NCBI GenBank assembly: GCA_004554165.1
Contig: SFNQ01000038.1
Span: 1-15,106, forward strand
Length of the DNA: 15,106 nucleotides
Direction of reading: 5' to 3'
From: Clostridiales bacterium
GTDB lineage: Bacteria > Bacillota > Clostridia > Christensenellales > CAG-138
This document shows positions 6,972-15,034 of the stretch, one piece after another. The notes under the pieces were generated by a model that saw nothing but the letters and a program-made list of their open reading frames with translations, searched no databases and was not told where the DNA came from. The translations under genes were made by a program, and so were the position numbers. Position 1 is the first letter of the stretch; each line of letters opens with the position of its first letter.

Positions 6972-8573
6972 ATGGAAAAGAAATCTAAGAAGCTGCATGA
7001 ATACCTTGATTTTGACGTGCCGCCGTCTTCCTTTGAGCTGCTTGAGACGGAGAGCGGCGCGCCGGGACTGTTTGGCGGCTGGAAGGATCTTCCCCCCGGG
7101 CCGGAGGAGCCGCTGCGCTTTGTCAGCCCTTCGCTTCAGGAAAATGAGCGACGCCTGCGGCAGGAGTGCCGCAGCGAAATCAATCCGGATGTGATTTTTC
7201 GCCGCTTTATGATAGGCGGAAGCCTGCCCGCAATGGCGGTCTTCATGGACGGACTGTCGGATGCGAAGATGATCAGCGATTTCATCCTGCGTCAGGGAAT
7301 GAACGCAGTCGGGATCGAGAAGGCCGGCGGAAATCTGACCGGCTTTGTCATAGAGCATGTCATTGCCATGCAGGACGCCAGCCCGGAACGGGATTTTGAC
7401 GAGGCGAAGCGCGCCATCCTTGAGGGCCGCACCGCCGTTTTTCTCGAGGGGGACGATCGCGCAATCGTGATGGATACCCGTGGCTTTCCCACCAGAAGCG
7501 TCGGCGAGGCGCAGAACGAAACGGTGGTTCTCGGGCCGCGGGAGGCCTTCACGGAGAGCATCCGTACCAATATCTCGCTGATTCGCCGCATCGTGCGCGT
7601 GGACGATCTTGTGTGCGAGTTTCGCAGCGCGGGGGGGAGAAACAATGTGCGTCTCGCCGTTTTGTACCGGGAGAGCGTGGCAAACCGCACCCTTGTCAAC
7701 GAGGTCAAGCGGCGTCTTGCAAAGATCGATACCCTGATGGTGCTTGCCACCGGCATGCTCGACCAGCTTTCGGAGGAGCACAGTCTTTCGCCCATACCCC
7801 AGACGCTTTCCACCGAGCGGCCCGACCGCGCGGCGGCTGCGCTGATGCAGGGACAGGTCACGGTGCTGTTCGACGGAAGCCCCATCGCCTCCATCATGCC
7901 CGTCACGCTGTTTGCCCTCATGAGTTCCCCGGAGGACATTTACCTGCGCCGCCCGCTGGGCGCTTTTATGCGCGTTGCGCGCTATTTCGGCGCCTTTGTG
8001 TCCATTCTCCTGCCGCCTCTGTTTGTTGCGCTGGCGCTCCACCATCAGGGAATGCTCAGCAGCGAAATTCTGGCTACTGTGATTTCTTCACGGCAAATGG
8101 TATATCTGCCGCTGCCGCTCGAGATGATTCTCATGCAGGTGCTGTTTCAACTGATCCGACAGGCCGGGCTAAGTGTGCCCGGTGCTTTGGGCCAGAGCGT
8201 TGGGATCATTGGCGGCCTGATTATGGGGCAGGCGGCGGTGTCCGCAAATATTGTGAGCACGGTGGTATTAATCGTCGTTGCGCTGTCCGGGCTTGGAAAC
8301 TTTACCATAGCGGATTACCGGCTGCAAATGGCCGCCTTTTACTTTCGGTTGGCCCTGACGCTTGCCTCCTGGGCCGGCGGCCTTCTGGGGCTTTCAACCG
8401 CGCTGCTCTGTACGCTGGCCTGGCTTGTCTCCATCAAATCCTACGGCGTCCCCTTTTTTGCGCCTGCCGCCCCCAAGACCTATGCAAAGGGCCCTGTCAT
8501 TCTGCGCGGCAAGCTGCAGCAGCACAGGCGGCCGCCAGACTACACGAACACGGTGGGAAAGGAGCAGGCATGA
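6972..8573 (+). CDS. gerAA: Spore germination receptor A subunit, GerA/GerKA family
   Basis: A 533-residue GerA-family protein, the A subunit of a nutrient germinant receptor in the spore inner membrane. The soluble N-terminal half (about 1-330) includes AVFMDGLSD and the family motif GPREAFTESIRTNISLIRR (188-206). The membrane half has hydrophobic segments at about 337-357, 383-400, 405-437 and 453-490, then a basic cytosolic tail. In studied Bacillus systems A, B and C subunits act together and trigger ion and dipicolinate release; the germinant here cannot be predicted. ATG 6972 is chosen because it begins the charged MEKKSKK end usual for the family. No good Shine-Dalgarno sequence precedes it, and the frame is open back to TTG 6906. 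The stop overlaps the next gene by ATGA. The symbol denotes the subunit class, not a specific paralogue. Confidence 0.93.
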   Translation: MEKKSKKLHEYLDFDVPPSSFELLETESGAPGLFGGWKDLPPGPEEPLRFVSPSLQENERRLRQECRSEINPDVIFRRFMIGGSLPAMAVFMDGLSDAKMISDFILRQGMNAVGIEKAGGNLTGFVIEHVIAMQDASPERDFDEAKRAILEGRTAVFLEGDDRAIVMDTRGFPTRSVGEAQNETVVLGPREAFTESIRTNISLIRRIVRVDDLVCEFRSAGGRNNVRLAVLYRESVANRTLVNEVKRRLAKIDTLMVLATGMLDQLSEEHSLSPIPQTLSTERPDRAAAALMQGQVTVLFDGSPIASIMPVTLFALMSSPEDIYLRRPLGAFMRVARYFGAFVSILLPPLFVALALHHQGMLSSEILATVISSRQMVYLPLPLEMILMQVLFQLIRQAGLSVPGALGQSVGIIGGLIMGQAAVSANIVSTVVLIVVALSGLGNFTIADYRLQMAAFYFRLALTLASWAGGLLGLSTALLCTLAWLVSIKSYGVPFFAPAAPKTYAKGPVILRGKLQQHRRPPDYTNTVGKEQA

Positions 8574-9676
8574 ATCTTCGGGAGGGCAGAATCGGCAATC
8601 AGGAGGCCGTGGCGGTAACGATGCTGGCCGCGGTGCTCAACACGGTGTTTGTGACGGAGGGCCAGCGCCTGTATCACAGCGGGAACCAGACCTATCTGTC
8701 CGTGATGGCGTCCGCTGCGCTTTCGCTCATCGTCTTTCTGCTGGCGGCAAGGGCGATGGCGCACCGGGGGCTGGCGGATCTGAACGGGCTTATGAACGAT
8801 TCTTTTGGCAGGACGGTTGGGAGTATACTTGGCGCGGGAATCGCGCTTTTGCTTGTCATCTCCGCCGCAATGCCGCTGATCCGTGTGCTGTATGTTCTGC
8901 ACCGATATATTTATGTGGATGCGGGTCGCGAGGTTATTGCCGTTTATCTGCTTGCCGCGCTGCTGATTTTGACGCTTTTTGGTTGGGAATCGCTGGGCCG
9001 GCTTGCAAAGCTGTGCCTTTTTCCGACGCTGGCGGCCTTTCTCGTGGTACTCCTGTCGGGAATTCCGGATTATGCGCCATACCGGCTGTACCCCCTGCTT
9101 GGCGGCGGAACGGAGAAGTTTCTCAGGGCCAGTCTTTCCGGCGTTTTCAGCTTTTTGCCGCCGCTGTTGATGCTCCTAATCTGTGCAAGGGGCGTGCATG
9201 GGCCGGAAAACGCCGCCCGTCTTGGCGCAATCGCCCTGCTTTTCAGCGGGATTTTCTGCATGTTGGTGCAGCTCTGTCTGGGTCTGATGTTTACCACCGA
9301 AGAGCTCAGCCGGATTTATTCGCCCATTTACCGTCTCACCATGGTCGTCCGCTTTGCGCAGAGCATGCGTCTGGATAAGATTCTGCTGTTCTTCTGGATT
9401 GCTGCGGCGCTGGCCGGAATGGCCGCGCTGCTTTATGCCGCCTCTCTGCAAATGACGCGCAGCCTGCGTCTGAAGGACGTGCGGCCGGCGGTTGCAGCGC
9501 TGACGGGACTTGGCGCAACGATAACGCTGTTTGGACATTACAACATCGACTGGTTTGAAAAAGCGATGGAGTTGCTTTTGCAATATCAGTGGCTCGGCTT
9601 AGCTGCGCCGATTCTTACGGCAAGCATTGTCGGCCTGTGCAGAAGGGAGAGCAAACTGTGCAAAAGCGTTGGTTGA
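8570..9676 (+). CDS. gerAB: Spore germination receptor B subunit (GerAB-type permease)
   Basis: A 368-residue, very hydrophobic protein with about ten predicted membrane helices (for example near 13-31, 42-62, 84-104, 121-137, 145-163, 186-203, 217-238, 270-290, 306-322 and 335-355). This matches the GerAB family of the APC transporter superfamily, the subunit that in Bacillus subtilis GerA binds the germinant amino acid. It begins MNLREGRIGNQEA, as is usual in the family, where an early IG/GxxQ-type stretch precedes helix 1. ATG 8570 overlaps the gerAA stop (ATGA) and has AAAGGAG (8558-8564) five bases upstream, so translation is probably coupled. The open frame continues far upstream inside gerAA but that part is a shadow. 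The end overlaps gerAC by 19 nt. Confidence 0.92.
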   Translation: MNLREGRIGNQEAVAVTMLAAVLNTVFVTEGQRLYHSGNQTYLSVMASAALSLIVFLLAARAMAHRGLADLNGLMNDSFGRTVGSILGAGIALLLVISAAMPLIRVLYVLHRYIYVDAGREVIAVYLLAALLILTLFGWESLGRLAKLCLFPTLAAFLVVLLSGIPDYAPYRLYPLLGGGTEKFLRASLSGVFSFLPPLLMLLICARGVHGPENAARLGAIALLFSGIFCMLVQLCLGLMFTTEELSRIYSPIYRLTMVVRFAQSMRLDKILLFFWIAAALAGMAALLYAASLQMTRSLRLKDVRPAVAALTGLGATITLFGHYNIDWFEKAMELLLQYQWLGLAAPILTASIVGLCRRESKLCKSVG

Positions 9677-10851
9677 GTCTGCTGCTGGTTGCCGCTCTGC
9701 TTTGCAGCATGACGGGCTGTCTTCAGAATAAGGGGCTGGATCAATATACCTATGTGATGGGGATCGGCTTTGACCGTGGAGAGAAGCTGCCATACAGGTT
9801 CACCTGCATGCTGCAAAAGATCGACTATGAGTCCAGTGAGCAGAAACTCTCGGGACTGGACATTGTTACAGCGGAGGGGAACAACCTGTTTGAAGCGATC
9901 AATACGCTTTCCGCCAGCCTGCCGCTGCAACTGAGCTTTGTTCGCACAGTGCTGATCGTAGTGGAAAAATCGTTGCTGACGGAGGACGCCTTTTTGGAGC
10001 AGCTCATCAACACCGCCCTCTCCAGCCTGATGATCCGCTATAATGCAGACCTGTTCGTTTCGCTCTGTCCGGCGGAGGAAGCGCTGCGGGGACTGGAATC
10101 GGATCTCGACCCCGGCGGCGTGAAGATACAGGAGAACCTCGAAACCTATTCAAAGGATACGGGGCTGATTCCGCTTACCAATCTCAGGCACATCGAGGAA
10201 GCGCTGCTCTCTCATACGCATGATATCGTGGCGCCCCTGTGCGGCACCGCCTCGGACGATCCCGGCGGCATGCAGGACAGCGTTGGCGGCGAGCCTTACG
10301 CCTATCTGGGCGGAAATCTGCTGATAGAAACCAACATGAAAACGGAGCTGGCGGGCGCGGCGCTGTTTTCAGACGGCGCGCTGGTGGGCCTGCTGAACGG
10401 TCAAAACACCCAGCTTTTGCAGATGGCGGTGGGCGATTTCCGGCGCGCCAGGGTGCGTTTTGGCAATGTCAACGGCATGGAGATCAGCATTCTGCTCAAG
10501 CGCCAAAGGCCGACGGTCATTGAACTGACCCCCTCCGATCCGCCCCAGGCGCGCTTTACCATTGCGCTAACGGCGTACATTGAGCAGCCGGAGCATCTCG
10601 GCGGCGTGACGGTTGCGCAGATGGAGCAGTGGATTTCCCAACAGCTCACCGATCGCTACGATCGGCTGTTTGCGGCCTGCCGGGAGCTTCAGTCGGACGC
10701 CTTTGGCCTTGGCACGGAGGCGGTCAGGTGGTTTTCGGATGTGGAGAGCCGAAATGCCTTCGATTATAAGGCCCTGTGCGCTTCCACGGAGGCGGTGTTC
10801 GACGTGCGCATTTCGCTGTCGAACGCGCCGGACAAATCGGTATTTGAATAA
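9658..10851 (+). CDS. gerAC: Spore germination receptor C subunit, Ger(x)C lipoprotein (GTG start)
   Basis: A 397-residue Ger(x)C-family lipoprotein, the third receptor subunit, anchored on the outer face of the spore inner membrane. A short basic start (QKRW), a hydrophobic stretch and the lipobox MTGC place the lipidated cysteine at residue 21. The mature part begins with the family pattern GLDQYTYVMGIGFDRG and extends to the usual length. GTG 9658 is chosen because it gives a normal signal peptide and has AGAAGGGAGA (9641-9650) upstream. An ATG 69 nt upstream in frame would add unrelated residues inside gerAB. The gene overlaps the end of gerAB by 19 nt and is followed after 13 nt by a small membrane-protein gene, so all four are probably one transcript. 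Confidence 0.92.
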   Translation: MQKRWLSLLLVAALLCSMTGCLQNKGLDQYTYVMGIGFDRGEKLPYRFTCMLQKIDYESSEQKLSGLDIVTAEGNNLFEAINTLSASLPLQLSFVRTVLIVVEKSLLTEDAFLEQLINTALSSLMIRYNADLFVSLCPAEEALRGLESDLDPGGVKIQENLETYSKDTGLIPLTNLRHIEEALLSHTHDIVAPLCGTASDDPGGMQDSVGGEPYAYLGGNLLIETNMKTELAGAALFSDGALVGLLNGQNTQLLQMAVGDFRRARVRFGNVNGMEISILLKRQRPTVIELTPSDPPQARFTIALTAYIEQPEHLGGVTVAQMEQWISQQLTDRYDRLFAACRELQSDAFGLGTEAVRWFSDVESRNAFDYKALCASTEAVFDVRISLSNAPDKSVFE

Positions 10852-10864
10852 GGAGCGCGGCGGT

Positions 10865-11023
10865 ATGCTGTATTTTCTCGGAATTCTCGCAGGTGCAGCA
10901 ATCTATTGCTTCTGTTACTGCGTGCATTGCTTTCAAAAAAGACGGCTTTTGCAGGGCTTTACCTCGCTGTTTCTGGTCGCCCTGCCGCTGCTGTGCGGCG
11001 CAGTTTTGGTTATTTTTGAATAA
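10865..11023 (+). CDS. Small two-helix membrane protein, possible ger receptor D subunit
   Basis: A 52-residue ORF, easily missed. ATG 10865 has AGGAG (10851-10855) nine bases upstream, overlapping the last base of the gerAC stop codon. The product has two hydrophobic segments (about 2-22 and 32-51) joined by a basic turn QKRRLLQG, so it should be a hairpin membrane protein with both ends outside the cytosol. The first segment carries cysteines at 15, 17, 19 and 22. Some ger operons in Bacillus species contain a small D gene for a two-helix protein that modulates receptor function; position and topology fit this, but it is shorter than the roughly 70-80 residues usual there and I see no diagnostic motif. 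The D-subunit assignment is inference; that it is a gene is well supported by the ribosome binding site and composition. Confidence 0.7.
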   Translation: MLYFLGILAGAAIYCFCYCVHCFQKRRLLQGFTSLFLVALPLLCGAVLVIFE

Positions 11024-11082
11024 GCCTGCCATATTCTTTCACATTTTATAGAAAGTTACGGCTGGAAACATTTCCTCCGAAA

Positions 11083-11091
11083 TGATACAAT
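11083..11091 (+). promoter_or_regulatory. Extended -10 promoter for the DUF5685/J-domain pair
   Basis: TGATACAAT is an extended -10 (TG, one base, TACAAT), identical to that of the first promoter in this window (150-158). The -35 region is weak: CTGGAA (11062-11067) at an 18-bp spacing matches only three of six positions. Predicted start is near 11098, about 20 nt before ATG 11120. The surrounding gap (11024-11119) is A/T-rich and shows no convincing terminator for the ger operon. Confidence 0.5.
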
Positions 11092-11119
11092 ACATTGAAA
11101 TACGATCGGAGACGCGGAA

Positions 11120-11956
11120 ATGTTCGGCTATATTCGCCCTCTGGAGTGTGAGCTCAAAGTGCGGGATCAGGCGCTGTACCGCGCCTATTACTGCGGCCTT
11201 TGCAAGACCATCGGCCGCCGTTATGGGCAGGTGGCGCGCGTTGCGCTGAACTATGACTGCACCTTTCTTGCGCTGCTGCTTTCCGCTTTTTCGGAGGCGC
11301 CGCAGTGCGTTTCGGGCGGCTGCCTTGTAAAGCCCTGCCGCGCGCGCCGTCCCATTGCGCCTGCGCAGCCCGCGCTGGACTATGCCGCAGACGTCAACGT
11401 TCTGCTAGCCTATTATCAGCAGGCGGACGATTGGAAGGATGAGCGCAGGCCGCCGGCATTCTGCGGAAAGCTGCTTCTGGAACCCGCCCTTCGTCGCGCC
11501 GAATCGATTGAACCCGGACTTGCGGAGGCGGTGGCATCCCACATTGCGAAGCTGTCCGAAATCGAACGTGCGCACACGGCGGGAACCGACATCCCCTCGG
11601 ATGCGTTCGGAAGTCTCATGCGGGACATCATTCGTTTTGCACCGGGCGTCTCAGAAAAGAACCGCGCGCCCGCAGAATGGATGTTCTATAATCTCGGGCG
11701 GTGGATTTACCTGATCGACGCCTGGGAGGATCGCGACTCTGATCAGAAGCGGGGCAGTTACAATCCCTTTTCCGTCTCGCAGACGAGCCGCTCGGACGCA
11801 TCCTTTCTGCTGTACGTTTCGCTGACGGAGGCGGAGAAGGGCTTTGATCTGCTGGAGCTTGTCAGCCACAGCGCGCTGCTGGACAATATCGTGCATTTGG
11901 GCTGCCGCGGGAGGACGCGGTTGGCCATGAAGGAGAAGCTGCATGAATCCGTATAA
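11120..11956 (+). CDS. DUF5685 family protein
   Basis: A 278-residue protein recognised from its N-terminus (MFGYIRPLECELKVRDQAL, then YRAYYCGLCKTIG) as the DUF5685 family of Clostridia, whose function is unknown. No signal peptide or clear membrane helix is visible, so it is probably cytosolic. Cysteines cluster early: C10, the pair C25/C28 (CxxC), C47, C63, C68 and C73, suggesting metal or redox chemistry. The C-terminal half is helical and charged, with an RWIYLIDAWEDRDSD stretch. GGAG (11108-11111) lies 8 nt before ATG 11120. The gene overlaps the next, a J-domain protein, by 14 nt, a pairing that I recall as recurrent in Clostridia, so the two probably act together. The family call is firm; any activity is not. 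Confidence 0.85.
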   Translation: MFGYIRPLECELKVRDQALYRAYYCGLCKTIGRRYGQVARVALNYDCTFLALLLSAFSEAPQCVSGGCLVKPCRARRPIAPAQPALDYAADVNVLLAYYQQADDWKDERRPPAFCGKLLLEPALRRAESIEPGLAEAVASHIAKLSEIERAHTAGTDIPSDAFGSLMRDIIRFAPGVSEKNRAPAEWMFYNLGRWIYLIDAWEDRDSDQKRGSYNPFSVSQTSRSDASFLLYVSLTEAEKGFDLLELVSHSALLDNIVHLGCRGRTRLAMKEKLHESV

Positions 11957-12560
11957 GGTACTGGGAGTGAGCGAGACGGCGTCGCAGGAGGAAATCCGTG
12001 CGGCCTATCTCGCGCTTGTCAAAAAGTACCATCCCGACAAATACACCGATAACCCCTTGAAGGAGCTTGCAGGCGAGAAGCTCAAGGAGATCAACCAGGC
12101 CTATGAGATGCTGACAAAAAAACAATCCTCCGGCCCGACCTCCTCCGGAAGAAGCCATAGCTCCTATGGCGGTGGCGCCTCCTCCTCGCAGCGGCGCAGC
12201 TATTCCGGCCCCAATGCCACCGCCTTTGCCCGCGCCCGTTCCTTCATCAACCAGAACAATCTCGGCGGCGCGAAGGCCGTGCTCGACAGCATACAGAGCC
12301 GCAACGCCGAGTGGTATTACCTCTACGGGATCATCTATCTGCGGCAGGGCTGGTACGAAAGAGCAAAGGAGTATATTTCGCGCGCCTATCAGCTGGAGCC
12401 GGACAACTCGGAATATAAAAACGCCTACATGTCCCTGCAAAACGCCGGGAACCCCTATGGCCGCAGCGCGGGGCAGAGCGCGGAACACATCTATTGCTGC
12501 GACGGCTGTTCCTCAATGCTGCTGTGCAACTGCTGCACACGAACGTTTTGCTGCTGCTGA
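11943..12560 (+). CDS. J-domain protein with C-terminal cysteine cluster
   Basis: A 205-residue DnaJ-like co-chaperone. The J domain spans about 2-62 with the essential HPD at 30-32, so it should stimulate an Hsp70 (DnaK) ATPase. A Ser/Gly/Tyr-rich linker (about 63-90) follows, then a TPR-like helical region (about 96-160; FARARSFINQNNLGGAKAVLDS and WYYLYGIIYLRQGWYERAKEYI). The last 21 residues contain nine cysteines (185, 186, 189, 195, 197, 198, 203-205) in CC, CxxC and CxC groupings, ending in CCC. It lacks the G/F region, zinc-finger arrangement and C-terminal beta domains of true DnaJ. ATG 11943 has AGGAG (11931-11935) 7 nt upstream within the DUF5685 gene. The 51-nt gap to the PBP gene shows no hairpin terminator. 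Confidence 0.9.
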   Translation: MNPYKVLGVSETASQEEIRAAYLALVKKYHPDKYTDNPLKELAGEKLKEINQAYEMLTKKQSSGPTSSGRSHSSYGGGASSSQRRSYSGPNATAFARARSFINQNNLGGAKAVLDSIQSRNAEWYYLYGIIYLRQGWYERAKEYISRAYQLEPDNSEYKNAYMSLQNAGNPYGRSAGQSAEHIYCCDGCSSMLLCNCCTRTFCCC

Positions 12561-12603
12561 TTTTCTGTTTTCCCCGAATAGCTTTTCTGAAACAACGGCA
12601 AGA

Positions 12604-12623
12604 TACTCCCCATGAGGGGAGTA
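12604..12623 (+). promoter_or_regulatory. Hairpin enclosing the PBP start codon
   Basis: TACTCCCC (12604-12611) and GGGGAGTA (12616-12623) are perfect complements flanking ATGA, so the initiator ATG (12612-12614) sits in a four-base loop. No Shine-Dalgarno sequence is visible upstream. The structure could restrict initiation; alternatively the dyad could be a DNA operator. Confidence 0.5.
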
Positions 12624-14948
12624 AAGGATTCAAACGCAATACAACGCAAAAAACGCCGCCGCAAGCTCCGCAGAAGAGTCCTTCTTGCAGCGTTCCTTTT
12701 GTTCACGGCGGCACTGATGTTCGCGGCGGCTTCCATTTTCCAGATGGACGCCTGGGACAAACTGGATGTATCCAAAATTCTGGATGTGGATCAGTCCGCT
12801 ATCGTCTATGACGGCGACGACCAGGAGGTGCTTACGCTGCATGCGCTGGAAGACCGGATCTGGATTCCGCTGTCCGAAATACCGGAGCATGTGAGAAATG
12901 CGTTTATCTCTGCGGAGGATGCCCGCTTTTATGAACATAAAGGCGTCGATATTGTGCGGATTGCAGGCGCGGCCTGGGCGGATATCAAGGCGGGCAGCTA
13001 TGTGCAGGGCGCATCCACCATCAGCCAGCAGCTCATTAAGCTCAGTCACCTGACCAGCAGGAAAGAGATGAGCCGCAAGCTGGAGGAGGCCATCCTGGCC
13101 TACCAGCTCGAAGGCCTTTACAGCAAGGACGAAATCCTGGAGATGTATTTGAATTACGTTTATTTCGGCGGCGGCTATTATGGCATTGAGGCGGCGGCGC
13201 GCGGTTATTTTGGCGTACACGCCAGCGAACTGTCCGTCGCGCAGGCCGCGCAGCTGGCAGGGATTCTGAAATCGCCCTCCAAATTTTCGCCCCATCTTGA
13301 TCTCGCCGCCAGCTTGGGCAGAAGAAACGTAATCCTGGAGCTGATGCAGCAGTACGGCTACCTGTCGGAGCTGGAGTGCGCCAAGGCCATGGCAGAGGAA
13401 GCGGTTATTGTGCATGGCACGCAGGATACGCGGCGCGGCTACTATGTGGACCTTGCGCTCAGCGATGCCTGCGACCGGCTGGGCGTCAGCATGGACGAGC
13501 TTCTGCGCGGCGGTTATCGGATTTACACCGCAATGGACCAGAAGCTGCAAACGGCCTGCGAAGCCGTTTTTGAGGACGACAGCTATTTCCCGGCAACGGG
13601 AAGGGCCGAGCAGGCAGGACCGGAGGGCGCGCTCGTCGTAATCGATGTGAAGACCAGCGGCGTTGTAGCGCTGCTCGGCGGCAGGGACAGCGATACGGCG
13701 CTGGCCTACAACCGTGCCGTGCGCATCCGTCGGCAGCCCGGTTCTGTAATCAAGCCCATCATGGTCTATGCGCCGGCGCTGGAAGCGGGGTATACCGCAG
13801 CAACCATGCTCCTGGACGAGCAAATCGACTTTGACGGCTACCAGCCCAGCAACGCAGGCGACAGGTTTTCCGGCTGGGTAACAATGCGGGAGGCTGTCAC
13901 ACGCTCGCTGAACGTCCCGGCGGTTACGGTGATGTCGCAGGTTGGCGTGCCGGCCAGCAAACGCTTCGCTTCAAAACTCGGCATCGTTTTCGATCAGCGG
14001 GATCAGAGCCTGGCGCTTGCGCTGGGCGGTTTTACCTACGGCGTATCGCCCTATCAGATCGCGGGCGCTTACGCGGCCTTTGCCGCCGGCGGCACCTATT
14101 CCACGCCCTCGGTTCTGCGAAAGATCACCGATGCGGACGGTAATGTGCTCTATGAGTATAAACCAGAGCAGACGCGCGTGATGCGCCGCGCCAACGCCTA
14201 TGTGCTTACCAGCATGCTGGAAAGCGTTGTCCAGGAGGGTACGGGAAAGCGACTCGGCAGGCTTGGGATCCCGCTTGCGGGAAAGACCGGAACAACCGGC
14301 GACGATGCGGGCAATCGGGACATCTGGATGGCTGCCTACAATCCGGAATATGCCGCGGCCGTCTGGATGGGCTATGATGATGCGAGCGAAGGGAAAAAAC
14401 TGCCCAAGAGCGCGACGGGCGGCACCTATCCCGCCAGGGTGCTTTATCAGGTCTTTGAAACACTTTACAAGGACAGGGAAGCGCCGGACTTCGTTATGCC
14501 GCCTGGCGTAAGGGAATACCGCATCGATGGGTATACGCTGGATACGGAGCATATCGCGGTGCTGGCCAATGCGCTCACGCCGGAACAGCAGACCTATTCC
14601 GAGGTGTTCGTCGTTGGAACGGAGCCGGAGGAGATGACCGCCTACTGGAGCATTCCCGTCGCGCCGGCGGTTTTTCGCGCCACGGTTTATGAAAAGGGTG
14701 TCCGCCTGTATTTTGAGACGCCCAACCGTTATTGCCTGTACCGCCTGTACCGGGAGAACAGCGAGGGAAAGTCTGTTATGCTCGGAGAGTTTTCCGGCAA
14801 CGACGGTTCCGTGACCTATGTGGACGAAGAGCCAAAGCGAGGGAGAAGCTACAAATATTATATTATTCCCGTACATCCGCAGATGGAGATTGACGGGCAG
14901 CTCATGACAGGAACGGCTTCCCAGAAAATTGAGGTAAAAATCCCCTGA
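12612..14948 (+). CDS. Class A penicillin-binding protein (GT51 transglycosylase plus transpeptidase)
   Basis: A bifunctional peptidoglycan synthase of 778 residues. A strongly basic N-terminus (QRKKRRRKLRRR) and one membrane helix (about 23-43) anchor it with the catalytic part outside. GT51 domain: EDARFYEHKG with catalytic E102, and QGASTISQQL from 132. Transpeptidase domain: S378-VIK (SxxK, acyl-serine), SLN at 432-434, KTGTT at 558-562. The last 100 or so residues resemble a fibronectin type III-like beta domain, common in Clostridia PBPs. It polymerises lipid II and cross-links stem peptides, and would be a beta-lactam target. ATG 12612 is the only standard start: an in-frame TGA lies at 12588-12590 and no other start codon precedes the helix. 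It has no upstream ribosome binding site and lies in a hairpin loop. Whether its role is vegetative (PBP1A/PonA) or sporulation-linked is unresolved. Confidence 0.94.
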   Translation: MRGVKDSNAIQRKKRRRKLRRRVLLAAFLLFTAALMFAAASIFQMDAWDKLDVSKILDVDQSAIVYDGDDQEVLTLHALEDRIWIPLSEIPEHVRNAFISAEDARFYEHKGVDIVRIAGAAWADIKAGSYVQGASTISQQLIKLSHLTSRKEMSRKLEEAILAYQLEGLYSKDEILEMYLNYVYFGGGYYGIEAAARGYFGVHASELSVAQAAQLAGILKSPSKFSPHLDLAASLGRRNVILELMQQYGYLSELECAKAMAEEAVIVHGTQDTRRGYYVDLALSDACDRLGVSMDELLRGGYRIYTAMDQKLQTACEAVFEDDSYFPATGRAEQAGPEGALVVIDVKTSGVVALLGGRDSDTALAYNRAVRIRRQPGSVIKPIMVYAPALEAGYTAATMLLDEQIDFDGYQPSNAGDRFSGWVTMREAVTRSLNVPAVTVMSQVGVPASKRFASKLGIVFDQRDQSLALALGGFTYGVSPYQIAGAYAAFAAGGTYSTPSVLRKITDADGNVLYEYKPEQTRVMRRANAYVLTSMLESVVQEGTGKRLGRLGIPLAGKTGTTGDDAGNRDIWMAAYNPEYAAAVWMGYDDASEGKKLPKSATGGTYPARVLYQVFETLYKDREAPDFVMPPGVREYRIDGYTLDTEHIAVLANALTPEQQTYSEVFVVGTEPEEMTAYWSIPVAPAVFRATVYEKGVRLYFETPNRYCLYRLYRENSEGKSVMLGEFSGNDGSVTYVDEEPKRGRSYKYYIIPVHPQMEIDGQLMTGTASQKIEVKIP

Positions 14949-15016
14949 GCGGCAAAAGCCCGGGATGTGTGCGGAAAACAGAGGAATAATCGGGCAAATG
15001 CAAAGAATTGTAGGTT

Positions 15017-15034
15017 TGTCAAACATGTTGGACA
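15017..15034. promoter_or_regulatory. Imperfect 18-bp palindrome, operator candidate
   Basis: TGTCAAACATGTTGGACA reads as its own reverse complement at 16 of 18 positions, centred on CATG. This is the usual form of a dimeric repressor site. It overlaps TTGTCA (15016-15021), a possible -35 element, but no matching -10 at a normal spacing is convincing. It lies upstream of a gene that must begin just beyond the window. Confidence 0.4.

Noticed and set aside
7613..8569. Upstream extension of the gerAB frame through gerAA
   Set aside because: The protein it would add is a frame-shadow of gerAA; the GerAB family start with its ribosome binding site is at 8570.
14949..15000. Terminator after the PBP gene
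   Set aside because: Only a 5-bp GCCCG/CGGGC pairing over a long loop is present and no T-run follows.
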